The notes: generated by a model from the sequence alone, not told the origin. Positions 1-8,162 are shown, counted from the stretch's first letter. The stretch is 64,000 nt of DNA from Peribacillus deserti (GCF_002863585.1 NZ_PGUY01000062.1:62001-126000); one strand, 5' to 3'. Program-made: numbers and translations.

Positions 1-1
1 T

Positions 2-190
2 GCCATGGTGCACTACCGGTACTTATTTAAGTGGTATCTATTAGTAAATATGGTTGTATTAAGCTTTTTTATCGGTTTTATTTACAGTTCAACTGGGAAT
101 TTAATGGTAAGTATAATGATGCATTTCATTATAGATTTCCTTCTGGGTCTTATCATTAGGTACAGGCATCTTTACCAAAGCAGTTTGTAA
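2..190 (+). CDS. ypbD: CPBP-family intramembrane metalloprotease, C-terminal end (ypbD-like, partial)
   Basis: Only the last 62 codons lie in the window; the reading frame is open to the left edge. The visible part is strongly hydrophobic, with one or two membrane segments, and holds a His four residues before an Asp (M-M-H-F-I-I-D). This fits the last conserved His motif of CPBP/Abi (CAAX protease-like) proteins. In B. subtilis ypbD lies directly before ypbE, and the next gene here is ypbE-like, so position supports the call. The N-terminal glutamate motif cannot be seen, so activity cannot be judged. Confidence 0.7.
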   Translation, partial: AMVHYRYLFKWYLLVNMVVLSFFIGFIYSSTGNLMVSIMMHFIIDFLLGLIIRYRHLYQSSL

Positions 191-217
191 CAACTTTGAA
201 GCCGCCATGTTCAGACC

Positions 218-345
218 CGTTAAAGAAGGCTTGCTTAGTCTAACTTAAGGGCAGACAGGCACAAGACGAGCAGGCTGCGAAGCGGCTTTCTTCTGAGGGA
301 CTGAACTTCTTGTGACCTTGAGGTCTAGGCGCTGCAGTTATACAT
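218..345 (-). repeat. degenerate copy of intergenic repeat family B
   Basis: The stretch holds, in order, diverged versions of B landmarks also seen at 13.8 kb: AAAGAAGGCTTGCT, AGTCTAACTTAAGG, a central ACGAGCAGGCTG, and TTGAGGTCTAGGCGCTG at the end. It fills most of the ypbD-ypbE spacer. The match is by eye and imperfect. Confidence 0.5.
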
Positions 346-373
346 CGCATGATGATGAAAAGAGGAATGAAAA

Positions 374-1045
374 ATGGAGAGCAGGACAAGGTCCTATGAA
401 CATACAGAATCAGTGAGTATGCCGTTGAAGCATGCAGCCAATCCAGTACTTTCCAGGGCGGAATTGCATAGGAAGAAAAGAACCAAAAAAAAGAGGAAGA
501 TTAAATTTCCTCTTTTGAAATTGTTATCGTTAGTATTTATTTTGCTTCCAGTACTCATTTATAGTGGTTATCAATATTTTGGAAGTCAGGCCTCCAGCGC
601 TGATTCAGACGAGAACGGTTTTGAAACAGTAGAAGTGTACAAAGATGAGAAATTAAGCGGAAGTGCACCTAAAGTGGAGCCTGAAAAAGATGTGTCCTCC
701 TCAAGCCAGACAGAGGTAGAAGAGACACCTGCAAAACCGGAAAAAGTGGAGCAGGTTCCTACTATAGAAGCAGCAGCGTCTGCGGAGCCGGCAGAAACAG
801 AGACTCCTTTAGCACCTAGTGAAACGGAATCACCATCACAAGCCCAGGCGGAGGAAACAGCCAATAATGAAAGTGATGAGTACCGCATAATTTACCATAC
901 GGTAAAACCGAAAGAAACAGTCTTCAGAATTTCTATGCAATATTACAAGTCCCAAGATGGGATTGCCTTGATCCGTGAGTGGAATGGGCTGACAGGAAAT
1001 GAAATTTCGGCAGGGCAGAAGCTTAAAATACCTTTGAAAAAATAG
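374..1045 (+). CDS. ypbE: YpbE-like LysM-domain membrane protein
   Basis: Protein of 223 aa. Residues 1-44 are a basic cytoplasmic tail, 45-68 a single membrane segment, and about 75-168 an acidic linker rich in Glu, Pro, Ala and Ser. Residues 173-221 form one LysM domain (Y-H-T-V-K-P-K-E-T-V start; G-Q-K-L-K-I-P end). The layout is a type II membrane protein that presents LysM to peptidoglycan. Start chosen at ATG 374 behind GAGG. It lies between ypbD and ypbF as in B. subtilis. The domain is clear; the cellular role is not established by the sequence. Confidence 0.88.
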   Translation: MESRTRSYEHTESVSMPLKHAANPVLSRAELHRKKRTKKKRKIKFPLLKLLSLVFILLPVLIYSGYQYFGSQASSADSDENGFETVEVYKDEKLSGSAPKVEPEKDVSSSSQTEVEETPAKPEKVEQVPTIEAAASAEPAETETPLAPSETESPSQAQAEETANNESDEYRIIYHTVKPKETVFRISMQYYKSQDGIALIREWNGLTGNEISAGQKLKIPLKK

Positions 1046-1095
1046 GCTGTTTTCTAAAGGATTGTTGTTTTTTGATACCATTTATTGATTAATCA

Positions 1096-1224
1096 GGTTG
1101 ATTGTAGTGGAAGGTGCGAGACTCCTGCGGGAGCAGCGGGACAGGTGAGACCCCACAGGCGGTACGCCGAGGAGGCTCACCGCACGCCCCGCGGAAAGCG
1201 AGCATCCTGTAATGGAAATCAACA
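1096..1224 (+). repeat. intergenic repeat A, intact copy
   Basis: About 129 bp bounded by GGTTGATT and AATCAAC, a short terminal inverted repeat. Inside are GCGAGACTCCTGCGGG, a GGTGAG...CTCACC palindrome and CCGCGGAAAGCGAGCATCC. Related copies occur at 2133 (reverse, interrupted), 28770, 32584 (interrupted) and 59035 (partial). This copy serves as the reference for the family in the window. Confidence 0.85.
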
Positions 1225-1277
1225 ATTATATTAAAAGCGACAAACTTTGCGAAAAGAGCCAAAAAATAAAGTAGAAA

Positions 1278-1312
1278 AACATCCTCATCCGAAATGGAAG
1301 AGGATGTTTTTA
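1278..1312 (+). terminator. rho-independent terminator after ypbE
   Basis: ACATCCTC and GAGGATGT form an 8-9-bp stem with a 13-nt loop, followed by TTTTTATT. It lies beyond repeat A, so a ypbE transcript would include the repeat. Confidence 0.75.
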
Positions 1313-1461
1313 TTCATATTCCATTTACACAAAAACTGGGAGCTGGAAATGGTGATGCAACATCTATGTACACAGACCCTGATAATTGTCTTCTAGTAAT
1401 AGTTCGAGAGACATGCTCATAAAATTCTATAAGGAGAATTTGAGATAAGGAGCTGTTTATA

Positions 1462-1920
1462 ATGGAACCGGCAATCGTTATGCTTGATGAAAAAACCGAT
1501 CTTGCTACAAAACAGATGCTTCAGGCAGTTGTAAAAAGAAAACAAAAATTTCAACGATATAAATACAATCATATCCTGACACTTTGTGCATGTATGATGA
1601 TCAGCCTTATGTTTTTACTCTATGTATATTGGTTTATTGCCAAGCCTTATTCCTATTCCTTTTTTGCGATGTTTTCTGCTTTTGTAAACAGCTCATTAAA
1701 CTTCTTCTATTTGGCCGTAACCATCGGATTATACGGTTATATGATCGTTCTGAAGAAAAAGGTTGATAAAGCTGAGAAAGAGTTTCACGCACTAAGATGT
1801 GAGATTATCGACAAAAGCAAGGACTTATGGAAACCTGAACAGTCATGGAAAGGACGCCATACCGTGTATGAAATGATGAAAAAGAATTTTGATATTAATC
1901 TTTACCATGAAAATAAGTAG
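1462..1920 (+). CDS. ypbF: YpbF-like DUF2663 membrane protein
   Basis: Protein of 152 aa with a basic N-terminal region, two membrane segments (about 35-59 and 67-95) and a charged C-terminal helix of about 55 residues. Length, two-segment layout and position after ypbE match B. subtilis YpbF (DUF2663), whose function is unknown. Start at ATG 1462 with AAGGAG upstream. The spacer on each side is filled by repeats, so it is probably transcribed alone. Confidence 0.85.
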   Translation: MEPAIVMLDEKTDLATKQMLQAVVKRKQKFQRYKYNHILTLCACMMISLMFLLYVYWFIAKPYSYSFFAMFSAFVNSSLNFFYLAVTIGLYGYMIVLKKKVDKAEKEFHALRCEIIDKSKDLWKPEQSWKGRHTVYEMMKKNFDINLYHENK

Positions 1921-1977
1921 CCGCAGGCACGAAGATTCATGCAGCTTTGTTAAAGTTTAGTCTTGAATTACAATATG

Positions 1978-2045
1978 GAGATTTCGGTGCAGGCGGTAGA
2001 TTTACCTTTCGGGAAAAGCGGCTGCCTGCAGCGGAAATGAACACA
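1978..2045 (+). repeat. possible decayed repeat A fragment
   Basis: GTGCAGGCGG...GCTGCCTGCAGCGGAAATGAACA resembles the outer parts of repeat A but lacks the core palindrome. It is one of several GC-rich islands in otherwise AT-rich spacers and may be an old copy. Confidence 0.3.
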
Positions 2046-2132
2046 GTCACGTTAAAAAGAGTTAGTGATTTAAAGCAGTAAAGTTTTTTTGAAAAGGCTG
2101 TTTTCGCAAACTCTGTTGTTATTGAACAAGGG

Positions 2133-2455
2133 GGTTGATTTCCACTACAGGATGCTCGCTTTCCGCGGGGCGGGCGCTGAGCCTCCTCGGCTTCGCCTGT
2201 GGGGTCTCACCTGATCGAAGAGCGGAGGACGGTGCTTTTCAAGAAAATATCCATCAAAAGCTGAATGATGATCTTTTTTAATTAGAGGCAAAACACTAAA
2301 AGAAAAGCAGACACCTGAACGGCATAAGACGAGCGGCAGTGAAAGGCCGATTTTGCCTTTCAATGGCGATTGGCTTATGACCGAAGGTGTCAGTCCGGAG
2401 CTGGACAAAACCCGCAGCTCCCGCAGGAGTCTCGCACCTTACGTTCCAATCAACC
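2133..2455 (-). repeat. intergenic repeat A, reverse copy split by an inserted repeat B
   Basis: The left part, GGTTGATT to GGGGTCTCACCTG (2133-2213), and the right part, CCCGCAGCTCCCGCAGGAG to CCAATCAACC (2411-2455), are the two pieces of one A element read in reverse. Between them lie about 197 bp of foreign sequence that matches repeat B. Removing the insert restores an A element of normal length. Confidence 0.85.
2214..2410 (-). repeat. intergenic repeat B inserted in repeat A
   Basis: The insert begins with AGAGCGGAGGACGGTGC and ends with AGTCCGGAGCTGGAC. It carries the B landmarks GGCATAAGACGAGCGGC and GATTGGCTTATGACC. The same end sequences bound B copies at 13689 and 32890. The centre (about 2240-2310) is AT-rich and not shared. 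Confidence 0.75.
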
Positions 2456-2608
2456 CTGTTTAACAATTAGGCAGGTTCACAAACTTATAAAAACAACAAT
2501 CTTTTAGAAAAGAGCCTTTGAAAAAGAGCCTGGTTTAAAAAGGTAAAGCTGCATTCTTGTGGAATATAAGTAATGAGACCTAATTATATATTCTATGAGG
2601 TGATTGTT

Positions 2609-3244
2609 ATGTTTGTAAAAAGTATTATGATTCCAAAGCATAAGTGCTTCACCATCCAGGCAGGGCAATCTGTCGGAGCTGCGCTGGAAATGCTTGAGAA
2701 TAATAAGGTGGATGCTCTGCCTGTTTTAGACGGAGAGGAATATGCAGGAATAATTACCCGGCATGATCTCTACGAGTATTTTTTTCAGGCAGAAAAAGCG
2801 AAGGAAGCTTTTTTAGCCGAAGTACCGGTGCTGGAGATTGCAAAGCGATATAAAGACCGGACGATCAAAGGAGATGAAATATTTGAGAATACCCTGCTGG
2901 CATTAAAGGATTTCCCGATCCTTCCGCTTGTAGGTGAAAAGAGTCAATTCCTTGGGATTGTAACAAGATTTGATGTTCTTGAACAATTTCAAAGTGCATT
3001 TGGGATGAACCGCCCGGGAGTGAGAATCGCATTTACATCCGTTGAAACTGAAGGGCGGATCGCTAAACTTGCAGACATTGCACACAGCTTCCACGAACAT
3101 ATTATTTCTCTTGTGACTTTTGATGATTCCGATAAACTGGTTAGAAGAATCGTTATGAAAGTGGAAAAAAATCCGAATATCCAAAAGTTTATGGATAAAC
3201 TTGAAACTTCAGGTTTTAGAATCTTGAATGTAACAGAAGATTAA
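2609..3244 (+). CDS. CBS-domain pair with C-terminal ACT-like domain (AcuB-like)
   Basis: Protein of 211 aa. Residues about 8-60 and 80-128 are tandem CBS domains (V-D-A-L-P-V-L-D and P-I-L-P-L-V-G strands, each followed by G-I-I/V-T-R). Residues about 135-211 look like an ACT domain. This order is that of AcuB-type proteins, which bind adenine nucleotides, so a ligand-sensing role is likely but the target is unknown. Start chosen at ATG 2609 because GAGGTGAT lies just upstream; an in-frame ATG at 2573 has no binding site. No gene of this kind sits here in B. subtilis. Confidence 0.82.
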   Translation: MFVKSIMIPKHKCFTIQAGQSVGAALEMLENNKVDALPVLDGEEYAGIITRHDLYEYFFQAEKAKEAFLAEVPVLEIAKRYKDRTIKGDEIFENTLLALKDFPILPLVGEKSQFLGIVTRFDVLEQFQSAFGMNRPGVRIAFTSVETEGRIAKLADIAHSFHEHIISLVTFDDSDKLVRRIVMKVEKNPNIQKFMDKLETSGFRILNVTED

Positions 3245-3261
3245 CAGAGTTATTTTATGTT

Positions 3262-3293
3262 CCCCTCTCATAGATTTCATATGGGAGGGGATT
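3262..3293 (+). promoter_or_regulatory. terminator-like hairpin that contains the next gene's ribosome binding site
   Basis: CCCCTCTCAT (3262-3271) pairs perfectly with ATGGGAGGGG (3281-3290) and is followed by ATTTTC. The 3' arm holds GGGAGGGG, the only Shine-Dalgarno sequence for the ATG at 3297, six bases on. The structure could end the CBS-protein transcript, hide the ribosome site of the next gene, or do both. Confidence 0.65.
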
Positions 3294-3296
3294 TTC

Positions 3297-3695
3297 ATGC
3301 TCGTACGATTGGTGCAGATTGTATCAGGATTTACGGCGGGGTATTTATGTATTAAATGGATCCATATACCAGAGCCCTTTATTCTTGGTGAATTCATTTC
3401 AGCTGTCATATTGGAGCCACATTTCTTTTTTGCTGCAACGGTAGCTTTTTTAGGATGTTTTTTAATACATGCCGGTCTTATTAGAGGCTTAGTTAGCCAG
3501 GCAGCTGCACTTGGAAGAAAGGAGAATATAAATAATCTAGACTTATTTCTATGCTGTCAGGCTGTCACGTCACTTGGCATCCTTTTTACCCTGCATAAAG
3601 TGCTTGCGGTTCTCCTTTTTAGTTTTTCCATGATTTATGGTATGATTTCAATAGATTTTTCGGAAAAGGGCAAAAATAAGCAATCTGGAAGCTAA
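3297..3695 (+). CDS. small membrane protein of unknown function
   Basis: Protein of 132 aa with about four hydrophobic stretches: near the N-terminus, about 26-60, 84-104 and 105-120. The tail is short and basic. No motif is recognised. It ends 9 bp before ypbG, whose ribosome site AAGGAG overlaps the stop region, so the two are probably co-transcribed. Start at ATG 3297 behind GGGAGGGG, which lies in a strong hairpin. Family assignment is not possible by reading. Confidence 0.72.
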   Translation: MLVRLVQIVSGFTAGYLCIKWIHIPEPFILGEFISAVILEPHFFFAATVAFLGCFLIHAGLIRGLVSQAAALGRKENINNLDLFLCCQAVTSLGILFTLHKVLAVLLFSFSMIYGMISIDFSEKGKNKQSGS

Positions 3696-3704
3696 GGAGC
3701 AATT

Positions 3705-4478
3705 ATGGGAGTATATCTTATTTTATTGATAGTAATAGCGGGACTGCTGCTGTTATTGTATATGTGGAGGCAGGCTTTCCTTGACCAGGTGATTGAGTCT
3801 TCGCTGCATTTTGAAGACTTCCCTGCCAGCTTTGGAAAGGTCACTATTTTTTTTATTTCTGATATTCATAAAAGGTCCATTTCAGACGAAATTATTAATA
3901 AGGTCAAAGGCAGAGCGGACATAGTCGTACTGGGCGGAGATCTCACGGAAGGAAAAGTCCCTTTTTCAAGAATAGAAAGCAATCTAATCAAGCTTAAGGA
4001 AATAGGTCCGGTCTATTTTGTCTGGGGTAATAATGATTACGAAACAGATTATCATCTGTTGGATGCAACACTCCTAAAATATGGAGTTAAGATTCTTGAT
4101 AACACGTCAGTACTATTTGAGTCAGAAGCGGGCGAAAAAATTTCCCTGCTGGGAATAGACTTTATGGACGGTGAACGTGACCGCCTCGATTTAGCCATTC
4201 AAGATGCACATGAGGATTCTTTTCGGATCCTCGTCAGCCACACACCTGCTATCCTTGGACAGATTGAGCCTGACAGTAATATCAGCTTATTATTGAGCGG
4301 ACATACCCACGGCGGGCAAATCAGGTTTCTTGGGGTTGGCAGATACAAAAAAGGCAGAATAGCTAAGAAAAACAATACGACCTATCTGGTGAGCAATGGA
4401 TATGGCACTAGCTTACTACCGTTGAGGCTTGGGGCAAAGCCGGAAACTCACTTAATTACTCTCTTACCACAAGGCTAG
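3705..4478 (+). CDS. ypbG: YpbG-like metallophosphoesterase
   Basis: Protein of 257 aa with an N-terminal membrane segment (1-20) and a calcineurin-type phosphoesterase domain. The five metal motifs are present in order: D-I-H, G-G-D-L, G-N-N-D, S-H-T-P and G-H-T-H-G-G-Q. Two metal ions are expected, and the catalytic part follows a signal-anchor-like segment. It shares a short junction with the small membrane gene upstream. Position matches B. subtilis ypbG. The substrate is unknown. Confidence 0.92.
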   Translation: MGVYLILLIVIAGLLLLLYMWRQAFLDQVIESSLHFEDFPASFGKVTIFFISDIHKRSISDEIINKVKGRADIVVLGGDLTEGKVPFSRIESNLIKLKEIGPVYFVWGNNDYETDYHLLDATLLKYGVKILDNTSVLFESEAGEKISLLGIDFMDGERDRLDLAIQDAHEDSFRILVSHTPAILGQIEPDSNISLLLSGHTHGGQIRFLGVGRYKKGRIAKKNNTTYLVSNGYGTSLLPLRLGAKPETHLITLLPQG

Positions 4479-4504
4479 TTAAAGTATTGTTGATTTTGTA
4501 CTAT

Positions 4505-4625
4505 GTGGATAGAGGATAATGCGAAACTCCTGCGGCAGAAAAGGTCAATGGGGCCCCGCAGGATCTTTCAGCTCCGCCCGATCGAGGAAAGTGAGTGCCT
4601 GCAGTGGGCAAACCACAGCAATTCT
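4505..4625 (+). repeat. decayed intergenic repeat A
   Basis: GCGAAACTCCTGCGGCAG, GGGGCCCCGCAGG and GAAAGTGAGTGCCTGCAGTGG follow the order of repeat A landmarks with many changes. It lies between ypbG and the MerR-type gene. An open frame crosses it, but it is not a gene. Confidence 0.5.
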
Positions 4626-4696
4626 TACGGATCTTTTAAAAAAAGAATGAGTAAACAGAGGAATAGCTTAAAGCTATTATTTTTTGGGGGATTTCT

Positions 4697-5620
4697 ATGG
4701 TCAGGCAAGTACCTAAATACAACATCAAAGCTGCGTCAAATCTTCTGGGAATAAAATCTGGGACTCTGCGTGCCTGGGAAAGACGTTATCAGTTTATAGC
4801 ACCTGTACGAAATGAATCGGGACATAGAATGTATACGGAAGAACATATCCGTATACTTAAATGGCTGGTATCTAAAGTAAACCAGGGATTCACCATCAGC
4901 CAGGCTGTAACATTATTGGAAAGCGAAGGGCAGCGTCTGGAAGAAGAAGCGGACACTACGGAAAGCAATAGGAATCTAAACCAGGAAAACTCCCTGGTTC
5001 AAGATCTAATGGCCAGTCTTCTCGCATTCAATGAAAATAAAGCGCATGAACTGATGGATCAGATATTTAGTCTGTATACAATCGAAAAGGCGATTATCGA
5101 TGTATTGGGTAATGTGATTGTGCAGATAGGAGATTTATGGGAGCGCGGAAAAATCACCGTGGCTCATGAACACTTTGCAACCTCCATACTGCGTTCGAGA
5201 ATCGGCTATATGATGCATGCCATTCCGCAAAACAGTGTGCTTCCTAAAGCAGCCGCTTTTTGTGCACCGGGTGAGCAGCATGAACTTGGATTGCTGATTT
5301 TCACTTTATTCTTAAGGCTGAAGGGATTCCAAGTAGTGTATCTAGGACAAAGCATGCCGTCAAAAGATCTTCAGACCGTCATTTCAATCATAGATCCAAA
5401 GCTTTTATTCCTTTCCTGTACGTTACAGGAAAATCTAGTCCCAGCCCTTCGATTGATAGATGAGCTGCAAAAACAATACCCGGATTTACAGATAGGGATT
5501 GGGGGGCGTGCTGTGCTTTCTTTGTCAGCCGCCCAGCATGAACGATATTCATCTTGCATCGTTGGAGAAAACAAAAAAGATTGGAACGGCTGGATTCAAG
5601 ATAAGATTAGCAGCCTCTAG
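4697..5620 (+). CDS. MerR-family regulator with cobalamin-binding domain (CarH/LitR type)
   Basis: Protein of 307 aa. Residues 6-75 form a MerR-type winged helix (G-T-L-R-A-W-E-R-R-Y). About 100-185 is a B12-binding helical bundle with W-x9-E-H (Trp of L-W-E-R-G-K, then E-H-F), the signature of CarH around the upper face of adenosylcobalamin. About 188-300 is a Rossmann-like B12-binding fold with E-Q-H-E-L-G, the E-x-H-x-x-G motif whose His ligates cobalt. These features predict a B12-dependent, possibly light-sensing repressor, as known for CarH and for LitR of B. megaterium. Start at ATG 4697 behind GGGGGA. No obvious target gene is adjacent. Confidence 0.88.
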   Translation: MVRQVPKYNIKAASNLLGIKSGTLRAWERRYQFIAPVRNESGHRMYTEEHIRILKWLVSKVNQGFTISQAVTLLESEGQRLEEEADTTESNRNLNQENSLVQDLMASLLAFNENKAHELMDQIFSLYTIEKAIIDVLGNVIVQIGDLWERGKITVAHEHFATSILRSRIGYMMHAIPQNSVLPKAAAFCAPGEQHELGLLIFTLFLRLKGFQVVYLGQSMPSKDLQTVISIIDPKLLFLSCTLQENLVPALRLIDELQKQYPDLQIGIGGRAVLSLSAAQHERYSSCIVGENKKDWNGWIQDKISSL

Positions 5621-5624
5621 GAAT

Positions 5625-5790
5625 GAAGCTGAGGCCCCGAGCCACAAAGCCAATACTCCTATTGAAGAAGGCGGCCAAAGCCGCCTGGTATTGTACTCGG
5701 CCTCTTGCTTAATTGCAGCTAAGCTTCAGCCTTCGATGTCGTTTGGGATCATTAGTCTTCTTACGACTCTAAAGCCTTTAAATTAGGTAA
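5625..5790 (+). repeat. divergent intergenic repeat B in the spacer before mecB
   Basis: GAGGCCCCGAGCCACAAAGCCAAT, a GGCGGC-CAAA-GCCGCC hairpin, and GCAGCTAAGCTTCAGCCTTCG run parallel to B landmarks (CTCGAGTCATAAGCCAATC; GACTAAGCTTCTGTCTTCG). Divergence is high, so this is a tentative family member. The rest of the 313-bp spacer (5790-5933) holds only a GC-rich word GCGGAAGGCTCCGC and the mecB ribosome site. Confidence 0.4.
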
Positions 5791-5933
5791 CCCTTTCAAT
5801 ACGGCTTTGCTATATTGAGCATAATTAAGCCTGAGGCGGAAGGCTCCGCTTTCTTAAAAAGCTTGGGATATGCACCTGCTGATACGGTCTTCATATGATA
5901 TAGAGAAGATGGGGGATTTCAGGAGGCATTTGC

Positions 5934-6512
5934 ATGAAGCTTGAGCGGTTGTCCAGCAATAAAATTAAAATCTTTTTAACTTTTGACGACTTAATGGACC
6001 GCGGATTAACAACAGAGGATATTAAAGGGAATTCGCTTAAGGTTCATAAATTATTTTATAGTATGATTGAAGAAGCTTGTACGGAAATGGATTTTGATAT
6101 GATCGGTTCTATTGGAGTGGAAATCTTCTCTCTAAAGGCTCAAGGCCTGATTGTAATTGTAACGAGAGAAGAGGATGAGGACCTGCTTGATGACTCTGAC
6201 TCCATATTTGAATTAGACGTAAGGCTTGCTGATAATTTTCATATTTTCTATGAATTTAGAGAATTGGAGGATGTCATTCAGCTGTGTCGTCTTCTAAAGA
6301 CATTCGGTCTTGATTCGGGTTCGCTCTTTTATTATGGAAAATGCTATTATCTGCTCCTTAAGGATGTTTCAGAAAATCTTCATGAAACAGTCATCTCAGT
6401 TGCTTCCGAGTATGGATGCCCTACTACGATGACTTTATGCCGGATTGTTGAGTATGGGAAAACAATTATAGAGGATTGTGCAGTAGAAACCATGAATCAC
6501 TATTTTAAATAA
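5934..6512 (+). CDS. mecB: MecA-family adaptor protein, MecB/YpbH-like
   Basis: Protein of 192 aa, within the usual MecA/YpbH length. The N-terminus M-K-L-E-R-L-S-x-N-K-I-K-I-F-L-T-F-D-D-L is typical of the MecA substrate-binding domain. The C-terminal half has the ClpC-binding fold, with a phenylalanine-rich helix-strand pattern. MecA adaptors bring substrates to the ClpCP protease. Position just before gudB matches ypbH (mecB) rather than mecA. Start at ATG 5934 behind AGGAGG. A strong terminator follows. Confidence 0.88.
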   Translation: MKLERLSSNKIKIFLTFDDLMDRGLTTEDIKGNSLKVHKLFYSMIEEACTEMDFDMIGSIGVEIFSLKAQGLIVIVTREEDEDLLDDSDSIFELDVRLADNFHIFYEFRELEDVIQLCRLLKTFGLDSGSLFYYGKCYYLLLKDVSENLHETVISVASEYGCPTTMTLCRIVEYGKTIIEDCAVETMNHYFK

Positions 6513-6560
6513 AGTTTGAGAAAGCGAATTCTGACTCCTAATATGAATGCATATTTATGC

Positions 6561-6598
6561 AAAAGGCAGTTTACCGTTTGAACGGAAATTGCCTTTTT
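6561..6598 (+). terminator. terminator after mecB
   Basis: AAAAGGCAGTTT...AAATTGCCTTTTT forms a stem of about 12 bp with a further CCGTTTGAACGG tip and ends in a T-run. Confidence 0.8.
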
Positions 6599-6763
6599 AT
6601 TATGAAGCAGCTTTTAAGGAAGGATATGCAGTGAAAGTCAGTTAGATCATGGATTTGCAAGATTCCTTCATTAATATTCAAAGACTATCAAATGGGAAAA
6701 AGATAAGGAATGACAGCGTTTCCAAAACGGGTCAAGAAAACGCATTTTTCTTAATTTTTACCT

Positions 6764-6791
6764 TTGCATAAAGGTTTTTAAGGTGTATACT
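6764..6791 (+). promoter_or_regulatory. probable sigma-A promoter of gudB
   Basis: TTGCAT (6764-6769), 16 bp, TATACT (6786-6791). The -10 box covers an upstream in-frame ATG at 6783, which supports translation starting later, at 6843. Confidence 0.6.
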
Positions 6792-6842
6792 ATGTCTGAT
6801 AGAACGACCCTACCCGATTATAGAAATCTTAGGAGGATTCAA

Positions 6843-8120
6843 ATGGTAGCCGAAAAAAGCAACGAAACTACAACTCAAGAAGATAAGCATGATGTGCTTA
6901 AATCGACTCAGACAGTAATTCATAAAGCACTTGATAAACTTGGATATCCTGAGGAAGTCTATGAACTTCTTAAAGAACCGATTAGAATGATGACTGTTAA
7001 AATTCCTGTCCGGATGGATGATGGATCTATAAAAATTTTCACTGGCTTTAGAGCTCAGCACAATGATGCAGTAGGACCAACTAAAGGCGGTATTCGTTTT
7101 CATCCAAATGTGACGGAACGAGAAGTAAAAGCGCTTTCTATCTGGATGAGCTTAAAGTGCGGTATCGTTGACTTGCCTTACGGCGGAGGCAAAGGCGGAA
7201 TTATTTGTGATCCCAGAAATATGTCATTTCACGAGCTTGAGCGCCTGAGCCGTGGTTATGTAAGAGCTATCAGCCAGATTGTCGGGCCAACTAAAGATAT
7301 ACCCGCCCCAGACGTATTTACAAACTCTCAAATTATGGCTTGGATGATGGACGAGTACAGCCGGATTGATGAATTTAATTCACCTGGATTCATTACAGGG
7401 AAGCCGCTTGTACTGGGCGGTTCTCATGGCCGTGAGTCGGCTACAGCAAAAGGGGTTACAATTTGTATCAACGAAGCTGCCAGGAAAAAAGGAATTAATA
7501 TAGAAGGAGCCCGCGTAGTCATTCAAGGATTCGGAAATGCAGGAAGCTTCCTTGCTAAATTCATGCACGATGCAGGAGCGAAAGTAATTGGAATTTCTGA
7601 CGCTTACGGTGCACTTTATGATTCGAATGGCCTAGATATCGATTACCTGCTTGATCGTCGTGACAGTTTCGGAACCGTGACCAAACTATTCAAGAATACG
7701 ATTTCCAATAAAGAACTGCTGGAATTAGAATGTGACATTTTAGTACCGGCTGCCATTGAAAATCAAATTACGGAAGAAAACGCACACAATATCCGTGCAT
7801 CCATTGTAGTAGAGGCAGCTAATGGCCCAACTACCATCGAAGCTACCCAAATCCTAACTGATCGTGGTATTCTTCTAGTGCCTGACGTCCTTGCGTCTTC
7901 AGGGGGCGTAACCGTATCCTACTTTGAGTGGGTACAAAACAATCAGGGCTACTACTGGACAGAAGAAGAAGTCGAAGAAAGACTGGAAAAAATCCTCGTG
8001 AAATCATTTAACAACATCTACGACACTGCCCAAAGCAGACGAGTAGACATGAGACTGGCTGCCTACATGGTAGGAGTAAGAAAAATGGCCGAAGCCAGCA
8101 GATTCAGAGGCTGGATCTAA
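6843..8120 (+). CDS. gudB: NAD-specific glutamate dehydrogenase
   Basis: Protein of 425 aa, close to B. subtilis GudB throughout. It has the catalytic region K-G-G-I-R-F-H-P and P-Y-G-G-G-K-G-G, the P-A-P-D motif and the nucleotide site G-F-G-N-A-G. It converts glutamate to 2-oxoglutarate and ammonia. The V-K-A tripeptide that is duplicated in the cryptic gudB of strain 168 occurs only once here, so the enzyme should be active. Start at ATG 6843, six bases after AGGAGG. Transcribed alone, with its own promoter and terminator. Confidence 0.97.
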   Translation: MVAEKSNETTTQEDKHDVLKSTQTVIHKALDKLGYPEEVYELLKEPIRMMTVKIPVRMDDGSIKIFTGFRAQHNDAVGPTKGGIRFHPNVTEREVKALSIWMSLKCGIVDLPYGGGKGGIICDPRNMSFHELERLSRGYVRAISQIVGPTKDIPAPDVFTNSQIMAWMMDEYSRIDEFNSPGFITGKPLVLGGSHGRESATAKGVTICINEAARKKGINIEGARVVIQGFGNAGSFLAKFMHDAGAKVIGISDAYGALYDSNGLDIDYLLDRRDSFGTVTKLFKNTISNKELLELECDILVPAAIENQITEENAHNIRASIVVEAANGPTTIEATQILTDRGILLVPDVLASSGGVTVSYFEWVQNNQGYYWTEEEVEERLEKILVKSFNNIYDTAQSRRVDMRLAAYMVGVRKMAEASRFRGWI

Positions 8121-8150
8121 GAAAAGCAGAGAATGGTGCTTTTCGGAAGA
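8121..8150 (-). repeat. terminal fragment of intergenic repeat B
   Basis: GAAAAGCAGAGAATGGTGCTTTTC directly follows the gudB stop. It matches the end of B seen directly after the ypeB stop at 13689. No further B sequence follows, so only one end remains or was ever present. Confidence 0.55.
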
Positions 8151-8162
8151 ATATGTATCTTA

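Noticed and set aside
2145-2408. 87-aa open frame inside the A/B repeat composite
   Set aside because: It is made only of repeat sequence that recurs elsewhere in other frames with stops, so it is not a gene.
4503-4754. 83-aa open frame before the MerR-type gene
   Set aside because: It consists of decayed repeat A and overlaps the true start of the regulator in another frame.
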